DNA of 64,000 nt from Thermotogota bacterium ADurb.Bin062 (GTDB taxonomy: Bacteria > Thermotogota > Thermotogae > MWEM01). The DNA is taken from positions 31,023 to 95,022 of the forward strand of contig MWEM01000003.1 in NCBI GenBank assembly GCA_002071085.1, read 5' to 3'. The position numbers and the translations under genes were made by a program. A model generated the notes under the pieces. The model saw only the letters and a list, made by a program, of their open reading frames with translations, did not search any database and had not been told where the DNA came from. Shown piece by piece: positions 57,367 to 64,000 of this stretch. Within the stretch, counting starts at the first letter, position 1, and every line of letters starts with the position of its first letter.

Positions 57367-59146
57367 GCCGATCACCACTCTTCTGTATCGCGTGGAAGGG
57401 ACAGACCTGATAACACAAAGAACAGCCTTTGCAGGTGCTTTCGTCTATTCTGGAACCGATGCCCGGGACGAACGAGATCGACGGACACCCCAGAGCCAAG
57501 CACTTTTTGCATTTTTTACATTTGTCCGCCTGCACCGTGTAGGTGTGGTCAGGAAGCTCGAACTTCGACCTGTCCTGAGGAGGAAGTTCCTTCAACAGGG
57601 CGCAAGGCCATTGGGCGAGGATCACGACAGGTCCCTCCAGCGCGGCGGTTTTGACGAGAAGCGCCTTCAATCCGGCCAGATCGTTGGGGTTGATCTCATA
57701 GAAGTGCTGGACTCCCAGAGCTTTGACGATCTCACCGATCTCGATCTCGCGCGCCGGTTTCCCACTCAAGCGAAGCCCCGTACCGTGGTTGTTCTGGTGC
57801 CCCGTCATCGCGGTCGACCGATTATCCAAGATGAAGACGGTGATCTGGGAACGGTTGAACACGGCATCGGCGAGCCCGGTGATCCCGGAATGAAAAAAAG
57901 TGGAGTCGCCGATCACGCCAATCACGCGGCTCGTTCTGCCGATTTTTTGAAAAGCCCTTTCAAATCCAATGGCGGCGCTAATCCCGGCGCCCATACACAG
58001 AACGGTGTCCATCGCATTCAACGGCTCCGCGCTGCCAAGGGTGTAACAGCCGATGTCTCCGGTGATCACGGTGTCTTTCAATAGGCTCAGCTCATAAAAC
58101 ACACCCCGGTGAGGGCATCCAGAACATAGGATGGGCGGGCGAGCGACGGCTTTCTCCTCCGCGATCTCACAACCCGAAGCCTTCTCCCCCAACAACCGCG
58201 TCGCGATCATTTCGCTGTTGAGTTCGCCGCATAAGGGCAGGTGTTCTTTCCCAATCACTCGAATACCCAAAGCCTTCACATGGTTCTCGATAAACGGGTC
58301 GTTCTCTTCGATGACGAAGATGTTTTCGACCTGTCGCGCGAAATCGAGGATCTTCCGCGAAGGGAGCGGATAGGTGAACCCGAGTTTGAGATAGGTCGCG
58401 CGAGACCCGAAGACCTCCCTCGCGTGTTGATAAGCGATACCGCTGGTGATGACGCCGGTCTTCGAATCCCCCGGCTCGATGAAGTTGAGCTCCGTTTCGT
58501 TGCTCCACTCTTCCAATTCCTTTAGTTTCAGTTCTAGTTCGGCGTGATGGACACGGCAGCGCGCGGGAGTGGCAACGAACCGTGAGAGATCTCGTCTATA
58601 GGTGGTGGGTGGTTTCTCGATTCTTTCGCCTAACTCCACCAGCCCTTTACTGTGGCAGACACGTGTCGTCATCCGGAACAGCACGGGGATCCGGTGTCGT
58701 TCGCTCACTTCGAAGGCCATTTTCATCATATCTTTGGCCTCTTGACTATCGGACGGTTCGAAGAGTGGGACTTTGGCGTGCACGGCGTAGTGTCGGTTGT
58801 CTTGTTCCGTTTGGGAAGAGTGTAAACCGGGGTCGTCGGCGGTAAGGATGACGCACCCGCCCTCTACACCCAAGTAGGCGCCGGAAAAGAGGGGGTCCGC
58901 GGCGACATTGAGGCCGACGTTTTTCATCGTCGCGAGGGATCTCAAACCCGCGAAAGCCGAACCGAAAACGATCTCGAGCGCGACTTTTTCATTGATCGAC
59001 CACTCGGCATCGATCTCCCGATACCGCGCCAAAGACTCCAGAATCTCCGTGCTGGGCGTCCCCGGGTAGCCACACGCCACCTGGACACCGGCTTCATAAG
59101 CCCCCCTCGCGCAGGCTTCATTTCCCGATAGCAAAACTTTCCCCAT
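57359..59146 (-). CDS. iorA: Indolepyruvate:ferredoxin oxidoreductase alpha subunit
   Basis: A 595-residue subunit. LSGNEACARGAYEAGVQVACGYPGTPSTE begins the thiamine pyrimidine domain. ILCSGCPHRGVFYEL near 335, TGDIGCYTLGSAEPL and GVIGDSTFFHSGITGLADAV with ILDNRSTAMTGHQNN form the TPP/Mg site. The C-terminus has CKKCKKCLALGCP and CKGCSLCYQVCP for two 4Fe-4S clusters. It is preceded by an extended -10 box (minus strand, 59188-59196) about 42 bases upstream. Two-gene operon iorAB. Confidence 0.95.
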   Translation of the reverse strand: MGKVLLSGNEACARGAYEAGVQVACGYPGTPSTEILESLARYREIDAEWSINEKVALEIVFGSAFAGLRSLATMKNVGLNVAADPLFSGAYLGVEGGCVILTADDPGLHSSQTEQDNRHYAVHAKVPLFEPSDSQEAKDMMKMAFEVSERHRIPVLFRMTTRVCHSKGLVELGERIEKPPTTYRRDLSRFVATPARCRVHHAELELKLKELEEWSNETELNFIEPGDSKTGVITSGIAYQHAREVFGSRATYLKLGFTYPLPSRKILDFARQVENIFVIEENDPFIENHVKALGIRVIGKEHLPLCGELNSEMIATRLLGEKASGCEIAEEKAVARPPILCSGCPHRGVFYELSLLKDTVITGDIGCYTLGSAEPLNAMDTVLCMGAGISAAIGFERAFQKIGRTSRVIGVIGDSTFFHSGITGLADAVFNRSQITVFILDNRSTAMTGHQNNHGTGLRLSGKPAREIEIGEIVKALGVQHFYEINPNDLAGLKALLVKTAALEGPVVILAQWPCALLKELPPQDRSKFELPDHTYTVQADKCKKCKKCLALGCPSISFVPGIGSRIDESTCKGCSLCYQVCPFHAIQKSGDRHV

Positions 59147-59187
59147 CTTTCACCTCTTCCATAGTTCTTTTATGCTCAATCACCGAG

Positions 59188-59196
59188 ATTATAGCA
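59188..59196 (-). promoter_or_regulatory. Extended -10 promoter of iorAB
   Basis: Minus-strand TGCTATAAT, identical to the boxes before the 33060 ATPase and before PFOR. The weak -35 region has no TTGACA-like hexamer at normal spacing. Confidence 0.55.
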
Positions 59197-59210
59197 CATG
59201 TAGGCAAGGG

Positions 59211-59490
59211 ATTATTCCTTTCGCGGGAGCGGTTAGAACGCCGAACGCCCGGGAACGCTCTGGGAACGTCTGGGAACGCCGACCTTTGTGGGTCATCGCG
59301 GAGTAACCAAAGGGACCCCGCGATACCCCGCTTCTATGCTTTTTACTCCACGATGGGCTCGTATAAATGCGTATCGCGCCGTCGCGAAAAGAAGAAGCGC
59401 TTACGCCGCGATGCTCGTGTTTGTTATCGCAGGGTAAGTGATTTTTACAGCGCCACGACGCCGCGCTTGGGAACTCCAAGGCATTCCCAG
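59211..59490. repeat. Mosaic repeat block between iorA and PFOR
   Basis: The block contains GGGAACGCTCTGGGAACGTC tandem motifs, TCATCGCGGAGTAACC, GTATCGCGCCGTCGCGAAAAG, GCGCTTACGCCGCGATGC and GGGAACTCCAAGGCATTCCC. It has no CTCTGTG tract and no recognisable terminal motif, so it is a partial or degraded copy. It separates two divergent promoters. Confidence 0.6.
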
Positions 59491-59571
59491 TTAAACTATG
59501 TGAAACATAAACTTTGCGCTCCAAAAACGATGACGACCGCGTGCGCGTCAAGTCCCAATAACCGTTTATTA

Positions 59572-59580
59572 TGCTATAAT
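59572..59580 (+). promoter_or_regulatory. Extended -10 promoter of the PFOR gene
   Basis: TGCTATAAT at 59572-59580, 50 bases before the GTG start at 59631. Confidence 0.55.
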
Positions 59581-59630
59581 CTAATCGAAGCTATAAGGAC
59601 TACCAAAATACTAGAAAGGATGGATGAATT

Positions 59631-62600
59631 GTGGGCAAGAAAATGGTTACCATTGACGGGAACTACGCCGCGGCGCATGTCGCTTACGCGTATTCGGAAG
59701 TCGCCGCGATCTACCCGATCACCCCTTCTTCCACGATGGGAGAGCTGATCGATCAGTGGGCCGCGGAAGGAAGGAAGAACATGTTCGGACATATCGTAAA
59801 GGTATCCGAACTCCAATCGGAGGCAGGCGCTTCCGGTTCCGTGCACGGCGCGTTACAGGGAGGGTCTCTCACCTCGACCTACACCGCCTCGCAAGGTTTA
59901 CTTCTCATGATCCCCAATATGAATAAGATTTCGGGAGAGCTGCTTCCCGCGGTTTTCCACGTATCCGCCAGAACCGTGGCCACCCACGCCCTGTCGATCT
60001 TCGGAGACCATTCCGACGTGATGCACTGTCGCGCGACCGGGTTTGCGCTATTGGCCTCCTCGGGAGTCCAAGAGGTCCACGATATGGCGATCGTTGCGCA
60101 TCTCTCGGCGTTAGACTCCTCCGTACCGTTCCTACACTTTTTCGATGGATTCCGCACTTCCTCGGAGATTCAGAAGGTCGAATTGAACGACTACGAAGAC
60201 CTCGCCAAACTGATCAATCGCGATCGCATACGCGCTTTCAAAGAAAAAGCGTTAAGGCCGGAACGCCCGGTGACCCGCGGTACCGCTCAGAACCCGGACA
60301 TCTTCTTCCAGAGCCGCGAAGCCGCCAACCATTATTTCGACCGAGTTCCGTTCATCGTTGAGGAGAATATGAAAAAAGTGGGCCAGTTGACCGGTCGCCA
60401 CTACAACCTCTTCGATTATGTGGGCGCGCCCGACGCCGACCGCATCATCATCGCGATGGGGTCCGGCACCGATGTCGTCGAAGAGACGATGCGCTACCTG
60501 AACGCAAAGGGCGAGAAGGTCGGGGTGTTAAAAGTTAGGCTGTACAGACCGTTCAGCGTTCAGCACCTCCTCGCGGCGATTCCGATGACGGTTAAACACA
60601 TCGCGGTTTTGGACCGAACCAAAGAACCCGGTTCCGCCGGTGAACCTCTGTATGAAGACGTGAAATTCGCCTTCTACGGAAAAGAAAACGCCCCCCATAT
60701 CGTCGGTGGCCGTTATGGGCTCAGCTCGAAGGACTTCACGCCCGCGCAGGCGAAGGCCGTTTTCGATAACCTGAAAGGAATGCAACCGAAAGACCACTTC
60801 ACTGTCGGTATCGTTGACGACGTCAATTTCACCTCCCTTCCGGTTGAAGATATCTCCACCGAGGATCCTTCGGTCAAACGCTGCGTCTTCTGGGGCTTCG
60901 GCTCTGACGGAACCGTCGGCGCAAACAAGAACTCCATCAAGATCATCGGTGACCACACCGATATGTACGCTCAGGGCTATTTCGCCTACGACTCCAAAAA
61001 GTCCGGAGGCGTGACGATCTCCCATTTGCGCTTTGGGCCGAAACCGATCAATAGCCCCTATCTGATACAGGAAGCGGATTTCGTCGCTTGCCATCGCCCC
61101 GCTTACGTCCGCATATATGATATGGTCCGATACCTGAAAAAAGGCGGCACCTTCTTGATGAACTCCAGCTGGACGCTTGAAGAGATGGAACGCGAGCTTC
61201 CCAACAAGATGAAACGCTCTCTGGCTCGCAAGCAGGCGAAGTTCTACAATATCGACGCCTTCAAATTGGCGGAATCAATCGGTATGGGCGAACACATCAA
61301 CACCATCATGCAGGCCTCCTTCTTCAAACTGGCCGATATCATCCCCTTCGAAGAAGCGCAAAAGTATATGAAACAGGCAATCGAGAAGACCTATGCCAGA
61401 AAAGGGCAAGAGGTTCTGGATAAGAACTGGGAAGCCGTCGATGTCGGCGCCAGCGGTTTGGTAGAAATACCGATTCCGGAAGCTTGGGCGGACTTGCCGG
61501 ACGAGGAGCTCGCGCCCACGTGCAAACCCGCCTTCGTGACCGAAGTCGCCGAGGTGATGAATCGCCAGGAAGGTAACGACCTGCCCGTTTCCGCCTTCTC
61601 TCTGGATGGGACCTTCCCCTGCGGAACCACCCAATACGAAAAGCGCGGTATCGCCGTCAAGATACCCCAATGGCTTTCGGATAAGTGCATTCAATGCAAC
61701 CAGTGTGTGATGGTCTGTCCCCACGCGGTTATCCGCCCTATCCTGTTGACGAACGAAGAGGCCGCATCCGCCCCGGGCACGTTGAAAGCGCTCACACCCA
61801 ACCATCCGAAGATCAAGAACGATTACAAGTTTACGCTGCAGATCAGCGGGCTCGACTGCACTGGATGTGGCAACTGCGCCGACGTCTGTCCGAAAGACGC
61901 TCTCGAAATGGTAGATTTCGAAACCGCCATCGAACTGAATCAGAAGAATTTTACGTTTACAAACGAAATCCCGGTGAAAAACCCGTTAGGCGACGCGGCG
62001 TGGAACACGGCCTTGTTCAATCAGCCGCTCTTTGAATACCACGGCGCGTGCGGCGGCTGTGGAGAAACCCCGTACCTGCGATTGCTGACCCAGCTTTTCG
62101 GAGAACGGATGGTCATCGCCAACGCGACCGGCTGTTCTTCCATCTACGGCGGAAGCGCCCCCTCCACGCCGTACTGTACGAACGCGGAAGGAAAAGGACC
62201 CGCTTGGGCGAATTCGCTGTTCGAAGATAACGCCGAATACGGATACGGTATCGCGCTCTCCATCACCACTACGCGTGACAAGATCGCCATGCTGATGGAA
62301 GACGCTATCCAGAACGGACTGGATGAAGAGACGAAAGCGGCCTTCGAGGCTTGGGTTGCCAAGCGCAACGACGCCGAGGAAACCAAAAAAATGGATAAAG
62401 CGCTTCGCTCTGCGCTCGTGCTCGCGCTGTCTAAGGCCTCCGGTCCAAACAAACAGCTGTTGAACGAGATATATGAACTGAAAGACTACTTCGTGAAGAA
62501 GTCCGTATGGATCATCGGTGGAGACGGTTGGGCCTATGATATCGGATACGGCGGCTTGGACCACGTGTTGGCCTCCGGCGAGGATATCAACGTGCTCGTG

Positions 62601-63146
62601 CTGGACACCGAACTCTACTCCAACACGGGCGGACAGGCTTCAAAAGCGACACCCACTGCTGCGATCGCCAAATTCGCCGCCGCCGGGAAGCCCGGAAAAA
62701 AGAAAGAACTCGGGTTAATGATGACCACCTACGGCTACGTTTACGTCGCGCAGATTGCGTTGGGCGCCAGCATGAACCAAGCCTTCAAAGCCTTCAAAGA
62801 GGCTGAGTCATACAAAGGGCCGTCGATCATCATCGCCTATGCGCCTTGTATCAATCACGGTTTGAAGGCGGGTATGGGCTTCAGCATCGAAGAGGAAAAG
62901 AAAGCGACCGCGTGCGGCTACTGGCCGATTTGGAGATACGACCCCCGTTTGGAAGAGGCTGGCAAAAACCCGTTCCAATTAGACGGTCCGAAAGAACTCA
63001 ACGGCAAGTTCCAGGAGTTTTTACAAGGTGAAGTGCGGTTTTCTTCACTCGCCCAGATGTTCCCCGAACGGGCTGAGTGGCTCTACAAGAAAGCCGAAAA
63101 CGACATGATCCAGCGCTTCAACCGCTACAAAAAGATGGCGGAATAA
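59631..63146 (+). CDS. nifJ: Pyruvate:ferredoxin (flavodoxin) oxidoreductase, single chain
   Basis: A 1171-residue enzyme, full length for the single-polypeptide PFOR found in Clostridia and many fermenters. GTG start at 59631 with AAAGGATG upstream. Domain order: thiamine pyrimidine domain (VAAIYPITPSSTMGE near 25), GSGTDVVEETMRYLNAKGEK (domain II), gamma-like domain with FWGFGSDGTVGANKN and HLRFGPKPI, EKR region, two 4Fe-4S sets CIQCNQCVMVCP near 685 and CTGCGNCADVCP near 745. The TPP/Mg domain follows (GACGGCGETPYLRLL, CSSIYGGSAPSTPY, GDGWAYDIGYGGLDH). It makes acetyl-CoA, CO2 and reduced ferredoxin from pyruvate and is the central fermentation enzyme. It has its own promoter and terminator. 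Confidence 0.97.
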   Translation: MGKKMVTIDGNYAAAHVAYAYSEVAAIYPITPSSTMGELIDQWAAEGRKNMFGHIVKVSELQSEAGASGSVHGALQGGSLTSTYTASQGLLLMIPNMNKISGELLPAVFHVSARTVATHALSIFGDHSDVMHCRATGFALLASSGVQEVHDMAIVAHLSALDSSVPFLHFFDGFRTSSEIQKVELNDYEDLAKLINRDRIRAFKEKALRPERPVTRGTAQNPDIFFQSREAANHYFDRVPFIVEENMKKVGQLTGRHYNLFDYVGAPDADRIIIAMGSGTDVVEETMRYLNAKGEKVGVLKVRLYRPFSVQHLLAAIPMTVKHIAVLDRTKEPGSAGEPLYEDVKFAFYGKENAPHIVGGRYGLSSKDFTPAQAKAVFDNLKGMQPKDHFTVGIVDDVNFTSLPVEDISTEDPSVKRCVFWGFGSDGTVGANKNSIKIIGDHTDMYAQGYFAYDSKKSGGVTISHLRFGPKPINSPYLIQEADFVACHRPAYVRIYDMVRYLKKGGTFLMNSSWTLEEMERELPNKMKRSLARKQAKFYNIDAFKLAESIGMGEHINTIMQASFFKLADIIPFEEAQKYMKQAIEKTYARKGQEVLDKNWEAVDVGASGLVEIPIPEAWADLPDEELAPTCKPAFVTEVAEVMNRQEGNDLPVSAFSLDGTFPCGTTQYEKRGIAVKIPQWLSDKCIQCNQCVMVCPHAVIRPILLTNEEAASAPGTLKALTPNHPKIKNDYKFTLQISGLDCTGCGNCADVCPKDALEMVDFETAIELNQKNFTFTNEIPVKNPLGDAAWNTALFNQPLFEYHGACGGCGETPYLRLLTQLFGERMVIANATGCSSIYGGSAPSTPYCTNAEGKGPAWANSLFEDNAEYGYGIALSITTTRDKIAMLMEDAIQNGLDEETKAAFEAWVAKRNDAEETKKMDKALRSALVLALSKASGPNKQLLNEIYELKDYFVKKSVWIIGGDGWAYDIGYGGLDHVLASGEDINVLVLDTELYSNTGGQASKATPTAAIAKFAAAGKPGKKKELGLMMTTYGYVYVAQIALGASMNQAFKAFKEAESYKGPSIIIAYAPCINHGLKAGMGFSIEEEKKATACGYWPIWRYDPRLEEAGKNPFQLDGPKELNGKFQEFLQGEVRFSSLAQMFPERAEWLYKKAENDMIQRFNRYKKMAE

Positions 63147-63199
63147 CGGCTTAGAAGATTTCAGCGACCCTTCGGCTTTCACGAGCAGAAGGGTGACTT

Positions 63200-63229
63200 A
63201 GGGCGGCGCGCTCTTTACGCCGCCCTTTT
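63200..63229 (+). terminator. Terminator of the PFOR gene
   Basis: AGGGCGGCG (63200-63208) pairs perfectly with CGCCGCCCT (63218-63226), followed by TTT. A second imperfect hairpin (CCCTTCGGCTTTC / GCAGAAGGG, about 63170-63193) precedes it. Confidence 0.8.
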
Positions 63230-63335
63230 GGTAACGCCCTGGGAACGCCGGACTTCAGTCCGGCGTGTCTTCTACGCTTTCATCTTTCTCCGTGTCCTCT
63301 GCGTTCTCCGTGCGAACCCATTTTTTGTCATTCCC
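63230..63335. repeat. Short mosaic repeat copy
   Basis: It consists of GGGAACGCCGGACTTCAGTCCGGCG (a hairpin of the 'GAACGCC' type), a CGTGTCTTCTACG segment and a CTCCGTGTCCTCTGCGTTCTCCGTGCGAACC tract, ending before TCATTCCCAG. The same order is seen at about 5750-5835. No terminal motifs are visible. Confidence 0.55.
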
Positions 63336-63376
63336 AGCCTGCCCCCGCGGGTGATTTTACAAGTCGAAGCTCTTCA

Positions 63377-63385
63377 TGCTATACT
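63377..63385 (+). promoter_or_regulatory. Extended -10 promoter of the last gene
   Basis: TGCTATACT at 63377-63385, 39 bases before the ATG at 63425. Confidence 0.5.
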
Positions 63386-63424
63386 CTCTCATAGGGCTAC
63401 TAACGAACACAAATGCGAGGGCAA

Positions 63425-64000
63425 ATGAAAAAGCTACCGACCGGAATCCAGGACTATAAATACCTTAGGGAATACGACTATATTTACGTGGACAAGACGA
63501 AGTACCTTTTCGATATGATCAATCGCGGGAAGGTCTATTTTCTCTCACGCCCACGTCGATTCGGGAAATCGCTGACGCTCTCGACGCTGAAGTATCTCTT
63601 TCTCGGGGAGAAAGAACTATTCAAACACACCTGGATAGAAAACCGATGGGACTGGAAAGCTTATCCGGTAGTACATATCAGTTTGACAGAAACAGACACG
63701 TCTACTCCGGAAACGCTACAAGAAAGCTTATTGAACTTGCTCGAAGATACATATAAGACCTTCGGATTGACGTTGGACAGTCGCTTACTGAAAGTCGCCT
63801 TTCGCCGTTTCTTCTCTTCAGTTTACGAGAAAACCGGGGAGCGCTTGGTTTTACTCATCGACGAATACGACAAACCGATACTCGACCACTTGCACGAACC
63901 GGAAATTGCGCAAAAGCACCGAGACCTGCTTCGGACGTTCTATTCCACGATCAAGGACGCGGACCCGTATCTGCGGTTCGTCCTGATGACCGGGATCACG
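63425..64000 (+). CDS. AAA-ATPase-like/PD-(D/E)XK nuclease superfamily protein (N-terminal part)
   Basis: The frame is open from ATG 63425 to the window end (192 codons). It begins KLPTGIQDYKYLREYDYIYV, then DKTKYLFDMINRGKVYFLSRPRRFGKSLTLSTLKYLF, the P-loop with the RPRRFGKS form typical of the AAA-ATPase_like (DUF1703-linked) family. Walker B is RLVLLIDEYDKPILDHL near 145, and a sensor-like RFVLMTGIT ends the visible part. Full-length relatives have about 500-550 residues with a PD-(D/E)XK nuclease domain at the C-terminus. They are found in many copies in anaerobes and their biological role is not settled. Confidence 0.85.
   Translation, partial: MKKLPTGIQDYKYLREYDYIYVDKTKYLFDMINRGKVYFLSRPRRFGKSLTLSTLKYLFLGEKELFKHTWIENRWDWKAYPVVHISLTETDTSTPETLQESLLNLLEDTYKTFGLTLDSRLLKVAFRRFFSSVYEKTGERLVLLIDEYDKPILDHLHEPEIAQKHRDLLRTFYSTIKDADPYLRFVLMTGIT

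Overview
The window reads as a chromosome segment of a strictly anaerobic, amino-acid and peptide fermenting bacterium. The evidence is a dense set of ferredoxin-linked 2-oxoacid oxidoreductases: a single-chain pyruvate:ferredoxin oxidoreductase, a four-gene VorDBAC-type enzyme and indolepyruvate oxidoreductase IorAB. They are joined by a tungsten-type aldehyde:ferredoxin oxidoreductase, butyrate kinases with phosphate butyryltransferase, a multi-subunit proline-type dehydrogenase and a tyrosine decarboxylase. No respiratory genes, rRNA, intact tRNA, CRISPR array, transposase gene or phage genes are visible. The butyrate kinase / phosphate butyryltransferase / butyrate kinase / P-loop protein / 2-oxoacid oxidoreductase order recalls what I remember from Thermotogota, but the phylum is an inference; Synergistota or another fermentative lineage is also possible. 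Lipoproteins and a beta-helix surface protein are present.

Layout. 1-144: end of a leucine-rich-repeat protein. 559-2421 (-): tyrosine decarboxylase. 2841-5492 (+): lipoprotein with Fn3-like repeats running into a beta-helix, split by an in-frame TGA. 6365-9798 (+): an ATP-grasp/methyltransferase fusion followed by a MATE exporter. 10212-12664 (+): zinc/manganese-type ABC transporter. 12719-23737 (-): a LacI-controlled sugar operon (regulator, binding protein, two permeases, two six-hairpin glycosidases). 24015-24656 (-): NeuD/PglD-like acyltransferase. 25529-29913 (+): a compact acyl-carrier-protein pathway (VOC protein, two ACPs, KAS III, SDR, FkbH). 30741-34727: GerW-like exported protein, dUTPase (-), ATPase. 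35341-43097 (+): branched-chain 2-oxoacid fermentation operon. 44154-45842 (+): metallophosphoesterase and SPL-like radical SAM protein. 45945-50935 (-): proline-to-glutamate oxidation. 51177-53335 (-): AOR and its polyferredoxin. 53495-56682 (-): acyltransferase, GH84 hexosaminidase and two small lipoproteins. 56782-59146 (-): IorBA. 59631-63146 (+): PFOR. 63425-64000 (+): start of an AAA-ATPase-like protein that runs off the end.

The metabolism fits together. Transaminated branched-chain amino acids go to acyl-CoA (Vor), acyl-phosphate (Ptb) and acid plus ATP (Buk). Aromatic amino acids go through IorAB, aldehydes through AOR, proline through the dehydrogenase and P5C dehydrogenase to glutamate, and pyruvate through PFOR. 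All except tyrosine decarboxylation deliver or could deliver electrons to ferredoxin.

Between operons lie long non-coding blocks (about 0.1-0.95 kb) built from the same shuffled modules: short inverted repeats, a 'CTCTGTG' tract and a roughly 100-bp GC-rich unit. Several end in an inverted terminal motif related to GTGTGGGTCAAGTTA. One block (43134-44084) is flanked by a perfect 9-bp direct repeat, which marks it as an inserted non-autonomous element. This repeat family, the FkbH/ACP cluster and the ATP-grasp/methyltransferase/MATE pair are the most unusual contents. Many promoters carry an extended -10 box (TGNTATAAT) with little recognisable -35.
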